In this document: in pieces, positions 1-7,245 of the stretch
Layout of the letters: every line of letters begins with the position of its first letter
Position numbering within the stretch: position 1 is the stretch's first letter
Assembly (NCBI GenBank): GCA_017882935.1
Contig: JADGOP010000062.1
Span: 1-9,350, forward strand
Source of the DNA: Actinomycetota bacterium
GTDB taxonomy: Bacteria; Actinomycetota; Acidimicrobiia; Acidimicrobiales; Iamiaceae
Reading direction: 5' to 3'
Length of the DNA: 9,350 nt
Position numbers and translations under genes: made by a program
Notes under the pieces: generated by a model
What the model was told of the DNA's origin: nothing
The model's input: the letters and a program-made list of their open reading frames with translations, nothing else
The model's database searches: none

Positions 1-55
1 CCCCGACGGCACCACCCTCACGGTGCCCAAGGGCCGCTGGAACAACGCGGCCTGA
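1..55 (+). CDS. C-terminal end of an unidentified protein (5' truncated by the window)
   Basis: The reading frame starting at base 2 stays open from the window edge and ends at a TGA at 53-55. It encodes the tail PDGTTLTVPKGRWNNAA. Codon third positions are G or C throughout, as in the real genes here. That, and the tight convergence with the next gene (9 bp between the two stop codons), makes a genuine gene end likely. Seventeen residues are too few to identify a family. The function is unknown. Confidence 0.55.
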   Translation, partial: PDGTTLTVPKGRWNNAA

Positions 56-64
56 GCGGGGTCG

Positions 65-445
65 TCATGCGAGCAGGGCCGCGAGCTGCTCGTTGAAGGT
101 GTTCGCGTCGAAGTAGTCGCGCCACAGGACGATGCGCCCGTCGTCGCCCACCTCGAACACCCCGGCGACAGGGAGGTCGATCCACCGGTCGCCGAGCCGG
201 AACCGGTCGGAGCGCTCGTTGAGGACCAGGTTGCCCACAACGGCCTGCCGGTGGATCACGAACACCACCTCGTCGAGGCCGTCGACCATGGGGCCGAGGA
301 GCGCCTTGATGCCCTCGGGCCCGAACTGCTTGCCCAGCGGGACGTTGTCGTACTCGCAGGCGTCGTCGACGAGCTCACAGGCCGCGTCGACCTGCTTGGA
401 GCAGAGGAGCTCGATGAAGCGGTCGACCGTCTCTTCAGGTGTCAT
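65..445 (-). CDS. Limonene-1,2-epoxide hydrolase-like protein (SnoaL/NTF2-like fold)
   Basis: This 126-residue protein has the size of a single cone-shaped NTF2-like domain. It carries the residues known from Rhodococcus limonene-1,2-epoxide hydrolase (Tyr53, Asn55, Arg99, Asp101, Asp132). The equivalents are Y32 and N34 in EYDNVPLG, R78 and D80 in NERSDRF, and D110 in WRDYFD. The Tyr-to-Arg spacing is 46 residues in both. In the known enzyme these residues position a water and protonate the epoxide, so direct hydrolysis of a small epoxide to a diol in the cytoplasm is the likely reaction. The substrate cannot be read from sequence. The ATG at 445 is preferred because GAGG lies 8 nt upstream. 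A GTG at 466 would add seven residues but lies upstream of that Shine-Dalgarno. It is the last gene of the minus-strand block, 42 bp after the FrnE-like gene. A non-enzymatic SnoaL-like protein is the alternative, but the complete residue set argues against it. Confidence 0.82.
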   Translation of the reverse strand: MTPEETVDRFIELLCSKQVDAACELVDDACEYDNVPLGKQFGPEGIKALLGPMVDGLDEVVFVIHRQAVVGNLVLNERSDRFRLGDRWIDLPVAGVFEVGDDGRIVLWRDYFDANTFNEQLAALLA

Positions 446-487
446 CGGGGCAGCCTCGCACGCCACGCCGACGTCCGCGGCGAGGCC

Positions 488-1198
488 TCAGATCACGCAG
501 GAGTCGTCGGTGCACACCCCGCCGCCGTCGAGGCCCTGGGCCGGCTGGAGCACCTCGACGGGGTGGGCCTTCCGCCAGGCCCGCTCGAGGGTGTCGAGGA
601 AGACGTCGGTGGACTGGGCACCGGGCACGGCGAAGCGCCCGTCGATGACGAAGAACGGCACCCCGCTGACGCCGAGGTCCATGGCGTGCTCCTCGTCGGC
701 ACGCACCTCGTCGGCGTAGGCGGTGCCGGCGAGCACGTCGGCCACCTCACGGGCGTCGAGACCGACCGACACGGCCAGCCGAGCCAGCGTGTCGTGGTCG
801 GACACCGCCGCGCCCTCGGTGAAGTAGGCGGCCATGAGCCGCTCCTTCAGCGCACCCTGCACGCCACGCGACGCGGCGAGGTGGATCAACCGGTGGGCGT
901 CGAAGGTGTTGCCCGGTCGTGCCCGGCCGAGGTCGAACTCGAGGCCGTCACGGGCGGCCAGCTCGGTCATGTGGTCGTTCATCGCCCGGGCCTCGTCGAG
1001 GCTCACGCCGAACTTGCGGGCCATGCCCGTGGCGAGGTCGAGCTCGGAGGACACGGGCGCGTTCGGGTTCAGCTCGAAGCTGTGCCACACCACCTCGACC
1101 TCGGCGCCGTGGTCGAACTGCTCGATGGCCGCCTCCAGGCGGCGCTTGCCGACGTAGCACCAGGGACAGATCACGTCGGACCAGATGTCGATCTTCAT
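488..1198 (-). CDS. frnE: FrnE-like DsbA-family thiol-disulfide oxidoreductase
   Basis: This 236-residue protein has a thioredoxin fold with the DsbA-type helical insertion. It opens with MKIDIWSDVICPWCYVGKRR, whose CPWC motif (C11, C14) is the redox centre. The cis-proline loop follows late, at VSGVPFF (P181), and packs against the CxxC in this fold. There is no signal peptide, so it should act in the cytoplasm, as expected for the FrnE branch, which is linked to redox stress and polyketide biosynthesis (frenolicin cluster). The C-terminus ends GGGVCTDDSCVI. C229 and C234 form a CX4C pair like the second redox motif described for Deinococcus radiodurans FrnE. The start at 1198 is set by the family-typical first residues, although no good Shine-Dalgarno precedes it. 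The gene lies 64 bp after the crotonase gene and 42 bp before the epoxide-hydrolase-like gene, on the same strand. The substrate is unknown. The family call is firm and the gene symbol less so. Confidence 0.88.
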   Translation of the reverse strand: MKIDIWSDVICPWCYVGKRRLEAAIEQFDHGAEVEVVWHSFELNPNAPVSSELDLATGMARKFGVSLDEARAMNDHMTELAARDGLEFDLGRARPGNTFDAHRLIHLAASRGVQGALKERLMAAYFTEGAAVSDHDTLARLAVSVGLDAREVADVLAGTAYADEVRADEEHAMDLGVSGVPFFVIDGRFAVPGAQSTDVFLDTLERAWRKAHPVEVLQPAQGLDGGGVCTDDSCVI

Positions 1199-1262
1199 GC
1201 CGGGTGCAACCGCCCGTCGGTGCTCCCCATTCCACCGGTGCCCGCGCCGACCACGCGAGCGC

Positions 1263-2072
1263 TCATCCGAAGTTCGGCGCGCGCTTCTCGCGGTGGCTCG
1301 CGACGCCCTCCCGCACGTCGGGCCCGGCGAACCCGTAGAACTCGAAGCCGAGCGAGGCGTCGAACGCCGGCCCGGCCTGGCGCAGCCAGTTGTTGAGGGT
1401 GAGCTTGGTGAACGAGATGGCCTCCTGCGACCCCTCGGCCAGCCGCACCGCCACCTCCCGCGCCTTCGCGAAGAGCTCGTCGTCGTCGACGCACAGCGAG
1501 ACCAGCCCGATGCGCTCGGCCTCCTCCCCACCGACCGGCTCGCAGAGCAGCAGGTGGTACTTGGCCTTCGCCATGCCGCAGAGAAGGGGCCACACGATCG
1601 CCGCGTGGTCCCCGGCCGCCACGCCCAGCCGGGTGTGCCCGTCGATGATCCGCGCGGTGCGGGCCACGAGGGAGATGTCGGCGAGCAGGCCCACCACCAG
1701 CCCCGCACCGACCGCAGGCCCGTGCATGGCCGACACGATGGGCTTCGAGCAGTTGATGACGTTGTAGACGATGTCGCGCGCCTCGCGGAGCACCCGGCTC
1801 CGCAGCGCGTGGTCCTCGGTCATGGCCTGCACCATCTCCAGGTCGCCGCCTGCGGAGAAGGCCTTGCCCGCGCCACGGATGATGGCCACGCGCGTCTCGG
1901 GGTCGCGGTCGACGTCGCGCCACACGTCGCCCAGCTCGCCATGCATGACCTCGTCGGCGGCGTTGTAGCGCTCGGGCCGGTTCATGGTGATCTCGAGCAC
2001 GCCGGGGGCGGGGCGCCCGAAGGTGAGGCGCTCGTAGCGGGCGTAGGGGTCGAGGTGGTCGGGATCGGGCAT
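1263..2072 (-). CDS. Enoyl-CoA hydratase/isomerase (crotonase) superfamily protein lacking both hydratase glutamates
   Basis: This 269-residue protein is the usual length for a single-domain crotonase. It shows the N-terminal strand with NRPERYNA (about 31-38) and the CoA-binding/oxyanion segment AFSAGGDL (71-78). The second oxyanion segment is SAMHGPAVGAG (114-124). These support acyl-CoA binding with a stabilised enolate. The two glutamates that hydrate enoyl-CoA in rat mitochondrial hydratase (Glu144, Glu164) are absent. By hand alignment their places hold V126 and H146, and the segment after them reads LGVAAGDHAAIVWPL, with D155 and H156 as possible acid/base groups. It may therefore be an isomerase, hydrolase or decarboxylase rather than a hydratase. 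The ATG at 2072 is chosen because AGGAG lies 5 nt upstream. A GTG at 2108 would add 12 residues without family support. It follows the glutamate dehydrogenase gene by 81 bp on the same strand. The superfamily is certain, the reaction open. Confidence 0.87.
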   Translation of the reverse strand: MPDPDHLDPYARYERLTFGRPAPGVLEITMNRPERYNAADEVMHGELGDVWRDVDRDPETRVAIIRGAGKAFSAGGDLEMVQAMTEDHALRSRVLREARDIVYNVINCSKPIVSAMHGPAVGAGLVVGLLADISLVARTARIIDGHTRLGVAAGDHAAIVWPLLCGMAKAKYHLLLCEPVGGEEAERIGLVSLCVDDDELFAKAREVAVRLAEGSQEAISFTKLTLNNWLRQAGPAFDASLGFEFYGFAGPDVREGVASHREKRAPNFG

Positions 2073-2153
2073 CGGTGCTCCTGGGACGGTGTGGTGGCGA
2101 TTCTGCACGGTTCGCGACGCTCGGCGGGCGTAGGGCGTGGGGGCGCGGCCGGG

Positions 2154-5100
2154 TCAGCGGTCGAGGGCCCGGCGGAGCGCCCGCACGACCACGGCCACGC
2201 CCTCGAGCCGGGGCGGCTGGCCGTCGACCGCCTCGTGCCGCAGGCGGGCCAACCCTTCCAGCGGTCGGGCGCGGTCGGCGAGCCAGCGGTCGACGGCGGT
2301 CACGACGTCGGTCTCGGGTGCCTCGCCGAGGGCCCTCTCGACGACGGTGGCGCGGAGCCCGACCATGTCGTCGAACACCCCACCCCGGATCGCCTCGGCC
2401 CAGGGGCCGTTGAGGGGGGCCAGGTCGAGCTGGCGCTCGAGCCCGTCGAGGTCGAGCACGTCGGTGGCCCGCCGGAACGCGCGGAGCACCTCGCGGGGCT
2501 CGCGTCCGAGCCGGGCCGACAGCACCGCGACCGCCGGCACCACGTCGAGGTCCTCGCGCAGGGCCAGCCGCACGGCCTCGTCGGACGGCACCCCCTCGTC
2601 GCTCAGGCGCTCGGCACGCGTGCGGCGCCCGAGGGGGATGGGGCCCTGGTCCTCGACCAGTGCCTGCTCGAGCTCGGCCAGCACGCTGCGGTCACGAGCG
2701 ATGACGGGACCGGGGTCGGTGCCGATGCCCTCGTCGAGGTAGCTGCGCGCCAGCGACTCGACGAGCTCCACGTCGACCAGGGCGGCCGCTACGGGTGGCA
2801 GCGGCGGCGCCACCGACATCCAGGTCTCGCCGTCGACGTGCCCCGGCACCTGGGTCGGGGACGCGTCGCCATCGCGGTCGTCGAAGCGCCACCGCAGCGG
2901 CGCGCCCAACACCCGCCGTGCGGCCCACAGCGCGGTGGCCACGGTGGCGGCCGGTGCGCCCGACGACGCGGCCAGGCGGTGGACGCAGGTGGGCCCGAGC
3001 TGGTCGATGAGGTCGTTGACGACGACCATCGACGTGATCTCACGCCGCAGCGGATGGGCGTCGACCAGGCCCGGGGCGGCGGCCAGCAGCGCCGCGGGCA
3101 CGTAGGACTCGATGGCGATGCGCAGCGCCGGGCGGTCGAGCAGGTCCGAACCGCGCAGGTCGGCGCGCAGCAGCTGCTTCGCGCCGGCCAGCAGCAACGC
3201 CAGCTCGGGCCGGGTCAGCCCGGCCCCGGCCCGCTTGCGCGCCGCGACCTCGTCGGTGGAGGGCAGGGCGTCGCCGCGACGGTCGAGCACCCCGTCGGTG
3301 GCGAGGGCGTCGAGCAGGGCGGCATAGGCGTCGGGTGCGGCCTCGCTGTGCACCTGGGCGCGTCGCAACGCCTCGCACTGCAGCGCCGTCCCCGCCAGCA
3401 CCGCCGCGACCACGTCGTCGCTCGCGGCACCGAGCAGCTCGTCGCGCGCCTCCTTCGAGAGCTGTCCCGACGCCACGGCAGGCGCGAGCAGAACCTTGAG
3501 GTTGACCTCGTGATCGGAGGTGTCGACCCCCGCGGAGTTGTCGATGGCGTCGAGGTTGACCCGCCCGCCGCGCCGGGCCAGCTCGACCCGGGCGCGCTGC
3601 GTGAGGGCCAGGTTGGCTCCCTCGCAGACCACCCGGGCACGCACGGTGGAGGCATCGACGCGGATCTCGCTGTTGGCACGGTCGTCGATCAGCTCGTCGG
3701 GCTCGGTCGAGGCCCGGATGAACGTGCCGACGCCGCCGGCGAACAGCAGGTCGACGGGTGCCCGCAGGATGGCCTGGATCAGCTCGGGCGGCGAGAGGGC
3801 CTCGGCGTCGCTGCGGAGCAGCTGCCGCACCCGGTCCGACAGGGGGATGCTCTTGTCCTCGCGGCTCCACACCCCGCCGCCCTCGCTGATGGCACCGCGG
3901 TGGTAGTCGTCCCACGACGAGGTGCGCAGTGCCGCCACGCGCCGCCGCTCCGCGTAGGCGACCGCAGGATCGGGGTCGGGGTCGAGGAACACGTGCCGGT
4001 GGTCGAAGGCCGCCACAACCTTGAGGAGAGGCGAGCGCACCATGCCGTTGCCGAACACGTCGCCCGACAGGTCGCCGATGCCCACGACCGAGATCGACTC
4101 GGCCTGCGGGTCGATCCCGAGCTCGGCGAAGTGGCTCCGCGCCGCCACCCACGCCCCGCGGGCCGTCACCCCGAGCGCCTTGTGGTCGTAGCCGTCGGAG
4201 CCGCCCGAGGCGAACGCATCGCCGAGCCAGAAGCCCCGCTCCTCGGCCAGCCCGTTGGCCACGTCGGAGAACGCCGCGGTGCCCTTGTCGGCGGCGACGA
4301 CGAGATAGGGGTCGTCGCCGTCTCGCCGGCGGCAGGAGGCGACCACGTCGTCGCCGACACGGTTGTCGGTGATGTCGAGCAGCCCGGTGATGAACGACTC
4401 GTAGGCGGTGCGCGCGTCGACGAGCGGCCCGCGCGCCACCCCGGCCTTCGGTCGGTGCACGATGAACCCACCCTTGGCACCCGTGGGCGTGATGAGGGCG
4501 TTCTTGAGCACCTGGGTGCGCGCCAGGTCGATGACCTCGCTGCGGTAGTCGTCGGGACGGTCGCTGAACCGGATCCCGCCCCGCGCGACGGGCCCGAAGC
4601 GCACATGGATGCCCTCTGTCTGCGTGCCGGCCACGAACACCTCGCGGTAGGGCACCGGCGCGGTCATGTCGGGCACGGCCGCGCTGTCGAACTTGAGCGC
4701 GATGGGGCCCTCGGGACGCAGGTAGCGGTTGGTCCGCAGGGTGGCGTCGAAGGTGCCGGCCAGGCCGCGCAGGATCCGGTCGTCGTCGAGTGACGTGACG
4801 CGATCGCAGGCGGCGAAGGCCGCGGCCCGTGCCACCGGCTCGGCGATCTCTTCGGCGTCGGGGTCGAAGCGGATCCGGAACCACTCGAGCAGGGCCCGCA
4901 CGGCGTCGGGGTTGTCCACGAGCACGTCGTTGACCCGCTCGACCGAGTAGCGGGCGATCACCTGGCGGCGGTAGCGGCGGTAGGCGCGCACGAGCGACAC
5001 GTCGGCCACGTCGAGCCCGCCGGTGACCACGAGCCGGTTGAGCGAGTCGACGTCGGCCTCGCCGGTGGCGAGCGCGGCCACGCCGCGGGCCAGGCGACCA

Positions 5101-7040
5101 GCGGTGGCGGGGTCGATGAGCTGCCGCGGCGCGAGGCGGCGGTCGAGACGGAGCTCGAACTCGTGGACGTGCAGCCCCCCGCCCTCGAGCGTCCAGCCCA
5201 CGGCACCGATGACCCAGAGCCCGAGGCTCTCGAGGATCGGCAGGAAGTCGGAGAGCTCGACGCGCTCCCCCGACGCGCACACCCGGCACAGGGCGCCCTC
5301 GGGCTGGACAGGCGTGCCGTCGAAGCGCACGTCGACCGCGACCTCGCCGACCTCGACCCGTCGCAGCGCCTCGACATCGGCCGCGGCGACGAGGGGGTCG
5401 GTGGCCGAGCGGTACGACGAGGGCAGTCGCTGCACGAGCAGGCGCATGAGCTGCCCGGCCCGCCGCGGGTCGGAGCGCAGCCGGAGCTCCTCGCGGACGC
5501 GGTCCTCCCACGTGCGGCACAGCTGCCGGACCTCGTGCGCCACGTCGTCGAGGGGCCCGGACGGCACCGGCGCGCCGTCGCGCACGTGGACGAGGAACCG
5601 CACCACCGCCTCGGCGCGGTTGCCGAGCGACACCTCCACGTCGACCTCGTGCCCGTCGAGCTGCGACAGCAGGTGCTGCTCGATGCGCTGGCGCAGGGCC
5701 CGCGTGTAGCGGTCGTGCGGCAGCACCAGCAGCACCGACACCGTGCGGCTCGCCGGGTCGGGGCGCAGCTGGACCTGGACGGGGTCCTCGTGCTCTGCGG
5801 CGAGCAGCAAGTTGAGCGTGGCGCGCAGCGAGTCGACGTCGGCCTCGAACAGCTCGTCACGGGGCAGCAGCTGGAACAGCGACACCAGCGTCTGCTCGTC
5901 GTAGCTGCCAGGGACGACGTCGTCGAGGCGCAGCACCGCGTCGAGCTTGCGCCGCAGCACCGGGATGTCGGCGGCGGCCTCGGCATCGGCGCGCCGCGTG
6001 ACGACGCCGACGAGGCGGAACACCGTGGCCGGATCCCCCGGCGCATCCGGCCCGAGCGCCACGTCGATGCGGTGCAGCGGCACCCGTCGGTGCACGCGGC
6101 TCATCTCCGCGGTGCGGGCCACGTCGAGCAGCGGTGCGGTGGCGGGCTGGGGCACGGGTTGGCGGAGCGGACCGCCCGCCAGCGTGAGCAGCCCGAGGCC
6201 CTGCTCGACCCACACCGGGGCAGGCTCCTCGGCGCCCGAGCCACCGAGCACGAACGTGCAGCAGCCGAGCAGCACGAAGTGGTCGTCGAGCAGCCAGCGC
6301 AGCAGGGCCGCCGTCTCGACGCAGTCGTCCTGCTCGAAGCGCTCGTCGGGGTGCTCCTCGAGGCGGTCCGCGATGGCCAGCACGCGCTCGTGGATCGCCG
6401 CGTCGTCGCCGGTGGCGAACACCACGTCGGCCATCACCTCGAGCACCGCGCGCCGCACCAGGTCGAGGCGGCTGTCGCCCACCACGCCGTCGAGCTCGAT
6501 CTGCACGAACGACTCCCGGTTCTCGCTCTCGCGGGCCGGGCCCACCTCGAGGAGGCGCCCGTCGGGTGAACGACGACAGCCCAGCACCGGGTGCAGCACC
6601 CGCGCGGCCCGCAAGCCCAGGCGGTACAGCTCCGAGCTCACCGACGTCACGATGAACTGCCGGTCGGCCGACACCACCTCGACCACCGAGCCGAGCGACG
6701 GGCTGCCGTCGAGCAGCAGGCTGCCCACTGGCCGCACCCGGACCGTCACCGTGCCCTCGGTCCGCTCGTCGACCACGAGGACCGCGTCGACGAGCGCCGT
6801 GACCACGTCGTCGAGGTGCTCGCGTTCGACGGCCATCCCGACCCGGCGGTGGACGGCCGCAGCGAACCCACCCGCCACCCCGGGTGCCAGCGGCAGGTCC
6901 TGTTCCACCACGACGGCCTCGACGTGCGCCACCAGCTCGTCGAGCGAGAGGTGCTCCTGCCCGACCTCGACCACGAGGTCGTCGGTCTGGTCCACGCCGG
7001 CCGCATCGCGCATGGGGTGGTCGGGCAACTCGGGTGGCAC
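2154..7040 (-). CDS. gdh: NAD-specific glutamate dehydrogenase, large (~180 kDa) type
   Basis: At 1,628 residues this matches the large NAD-dependent class (EC 1.4.1.2; mycobacterial Rv2476c type). The class converts L-glutamate, NAD+ and water to 2-oxoglutarate, ammonia and NADH, mainly for amino-acid catabolism. The first ~700 residues form the regulatory ACT-like/helical part, including LPRDELFEADVDSLRATLN. The catalytic core has VARGGIRFSDRPDDYRSEV (around 820-835), then TPTGAKGGF with the catalytic-type lysine at K856. The dinucleotide-fold stretch VVGIGDLSGDVFGNGM lies around 985-1000, and AIDNSAGVDTSDHEVN around 1165-1180. A long helical C-terminal domain follows. The frame is intact. 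The GTG at 7040 is preferred because AGGAG sits 4 nt upstream, whereas the ATG at 7013 has no clear ribosome site. In mycobacteria this enzyme class is inhibited by the FHA protein GarA; no garA is visible here. The glycine-rich segment usually resembling GEGGNLG reads CEGANLALTQ here. The gene is divergent from the 7246 gene. Confidence 0.95.
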   Translation of the reverse strand: MPPELPDHPMRDAAGVDQTDDLVVEVGQEHLSLDELVAHVEAVVVEQDLPLAPGVAGGFAAAVHRRVGMAVEREHLDDVVTALVDAVLVVDERTEGTVTVRVRPVGSLLLDGSPSLGSVVEVVSADRQFIVTSVSSELYRLGLRAARVLHPVLGCRRSPDGRLLEVGPARESENRESFVQIELDGVVGDSRLDLVRRAVLEVMADVVFATGDDAAIHERVLAIADRLEEHPDERFEQDDCVETAALLRWLLDDHFVLLGCCTFVLGGSGAEEPAPVWVEQGLGLLTLAGGPLRQPVPQPATAPLLDVARTAEMSRVHRRVPLHRIDVALGPDAPGDPATVFRLVGVVTRRADAEAAADIPVLRRKLDAVLRLDDVVPGSYDEQTLVSLFQLLPRDELFEADVDSLRATLNLLLAAEHEDPVQVQLRPDPASRTVSVLLVLPHDRYTRALRQRIEQHLLSQLDGHEVDVEVSLGNRAEAVVRFLVHVRDGAPVPSGPLDDVAHEVRQLCRTWEDRVREELRLRSDPRRAGQLMRLLVQRLPSSYRSATDPLVAAADVEALRRVEVGEVAVDVRFDGTPVQPEGALCRVCASGERVELSDFLPILESLGLWVIGAVGWTLEGGGLHVHEFELRLDRRLAPRQLIDPATAGRLARGVAALATGEADVDSLNRLVVTGGLDVADVSLVRAYRRYRRQVIARYSVERVNDVLVDNPDAVRALLEWFRIRFDPDAEEIAEPVARAAAFAACDRVTSLDDDRILRGLAGTFDATLRTNRYLRPEGPIALKFDSAAVPDMTAPVPYREVFVAGTQTEGIHVRFGPVARGGIRFSDRPDDYRSEVIDLARTQVLKNALITPTGAKGGFIVHRPKAGVARGPLVDARTAYESFITGLLDITDNRVGDDVVASCRRRDGDDPYLVVAADKGTAAFSDVANGLAEERGFWLGDAFASGGSDGYDHKALGVTARGAWVAARSHFAELGIDPQAESISVVGIGDLSGDVFGNGMVRSPLLKVVAAFDHRHVFLDPDPDPAVAYAERRRVAALRTSSWDDYHRGAISEGGGVWSREDKSIPLSDRVRQLLRSDAEALSPPELIQAILRAPVDLLFAGGVGTFIRASTEPDELIDDRANSEIRVDASTVRARVVCEGANLALTQRARVELARRGGRVNLDAIDNSAGVDTSDHEVNLKVLLAPAVASGQLSKEARDELLGAASDDVVAAVLAGTALQCEALRRAQVHSEAAPDAYAALLDALATDGVLDRRGDALPSTDEVAARKRAGAGLTRPELALLLAGAKQLLRADLRGSDLLDRPALRIAIESYVPAALLAAAPGLVDAHPLRREITSMVVVNDLIDQLGPTCVHRLAASSGAPAATVATALWAARRVLGAPLRWRFDDRDGDASPTQVPGHVDGETWMSVAPPLPPVAAALVDVELVESLARSYLDEGIGTDPGPVIARDRSVLAELEQALVEDQGPIPLGRRTRAERLSDEGVPSDEAVRLALREDLDVVPAVAVLSARLGREPREVLRAFRRATDVLDLDGLERQLDLAPLNGPWAEAIRGGVFDDMVGLRATVVERALGEAPETDVVTAVDRWLADRARPLEGLARLRHEAVDGQPPRLEGVAVVVRALRRALDR

Positions 7041-7154
7041 GAGGCTCCTCGGCGTGGTGGACCTGCACGAACGCGTGCACGCCGATGCTACGAGGACGCG
7101 GCGAGGGGCGCAGGCATCGCCCGAGTCGACGATCGGAGCAGATCAGAAGGGCAG

Positions 7155-7182
7155 GAAACTTGCTCACATGTCCTGATAGGGT
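7155..7182 (+). promoter_or_regulatory. Candidate extended -10 promoter for the 7246 gene
   Basis: In the 205-bp divergent intergenic region, TGATAGGGT (7174-7182) fits an extended -10: a TGn followed by TAGGGT, which matches the TAnnnT form common in actinobacteria. No good -35 is present; the hexamer about 16 bp upstream is GAAACT (7155-7160). Extended -10 promoters often tolerate this. Transcription would start near 7189, leaving a leader of about 57 nt that is pyrimidine-rich. The gene's Shine-Dalgarno GGAGG (7235-7239) is 6 nt before the ATG. No convincing operator or riboswitch fold was seen in the region. Confidence 0.4.
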
Positions 7183-7245
7183 CTCGTCGCTCCCTCCTCG
7201 CCTTCCCCTCCGCCCGGCCCCAACCCGCCGTCCCGGAGGTCACCG

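Noticed and set aside
46..83. Seven-base inverted repeat (cgcggcc at 46-52, ggccgcg at 77-83) spanning both convergent stop codons, as a possible shared terminator
   Set aside because: The loop is 24 bases, there is no T-tract, and 7-base G/C palindromic arms are easily found by chance at this GC content.
1185..4793. Plus-strand open frame of 1,202 codons running opposite to the crotonase and glutamate dehydrogenase genes
   Set aside because: It is the antisense shadow of real genes in very GC-rich DNA. Its product is rich in Gly, Arg, His, Val and Ala with no domain, and the minus-strand genes have clear family motifs throughout.
3040..5520. Minus-strand 826-codon frame inside the glutamate dehydrogenase gene
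   Set aside because: It is frame-shifted relative to the conserved dehydrogenase frame, and its Arg/Gly/Pro-rich product matches nothing. It is not evidence for an overlapping gene.
7085..7090. TAGCAT on the minus strand as a -10 for the glutamate dehydrogenase gene
   Set aside because: It fits TAnnnT, but the -35 position (7108-7113) reads CTGCGC and there is no extended TG. This is too weak to annotate.
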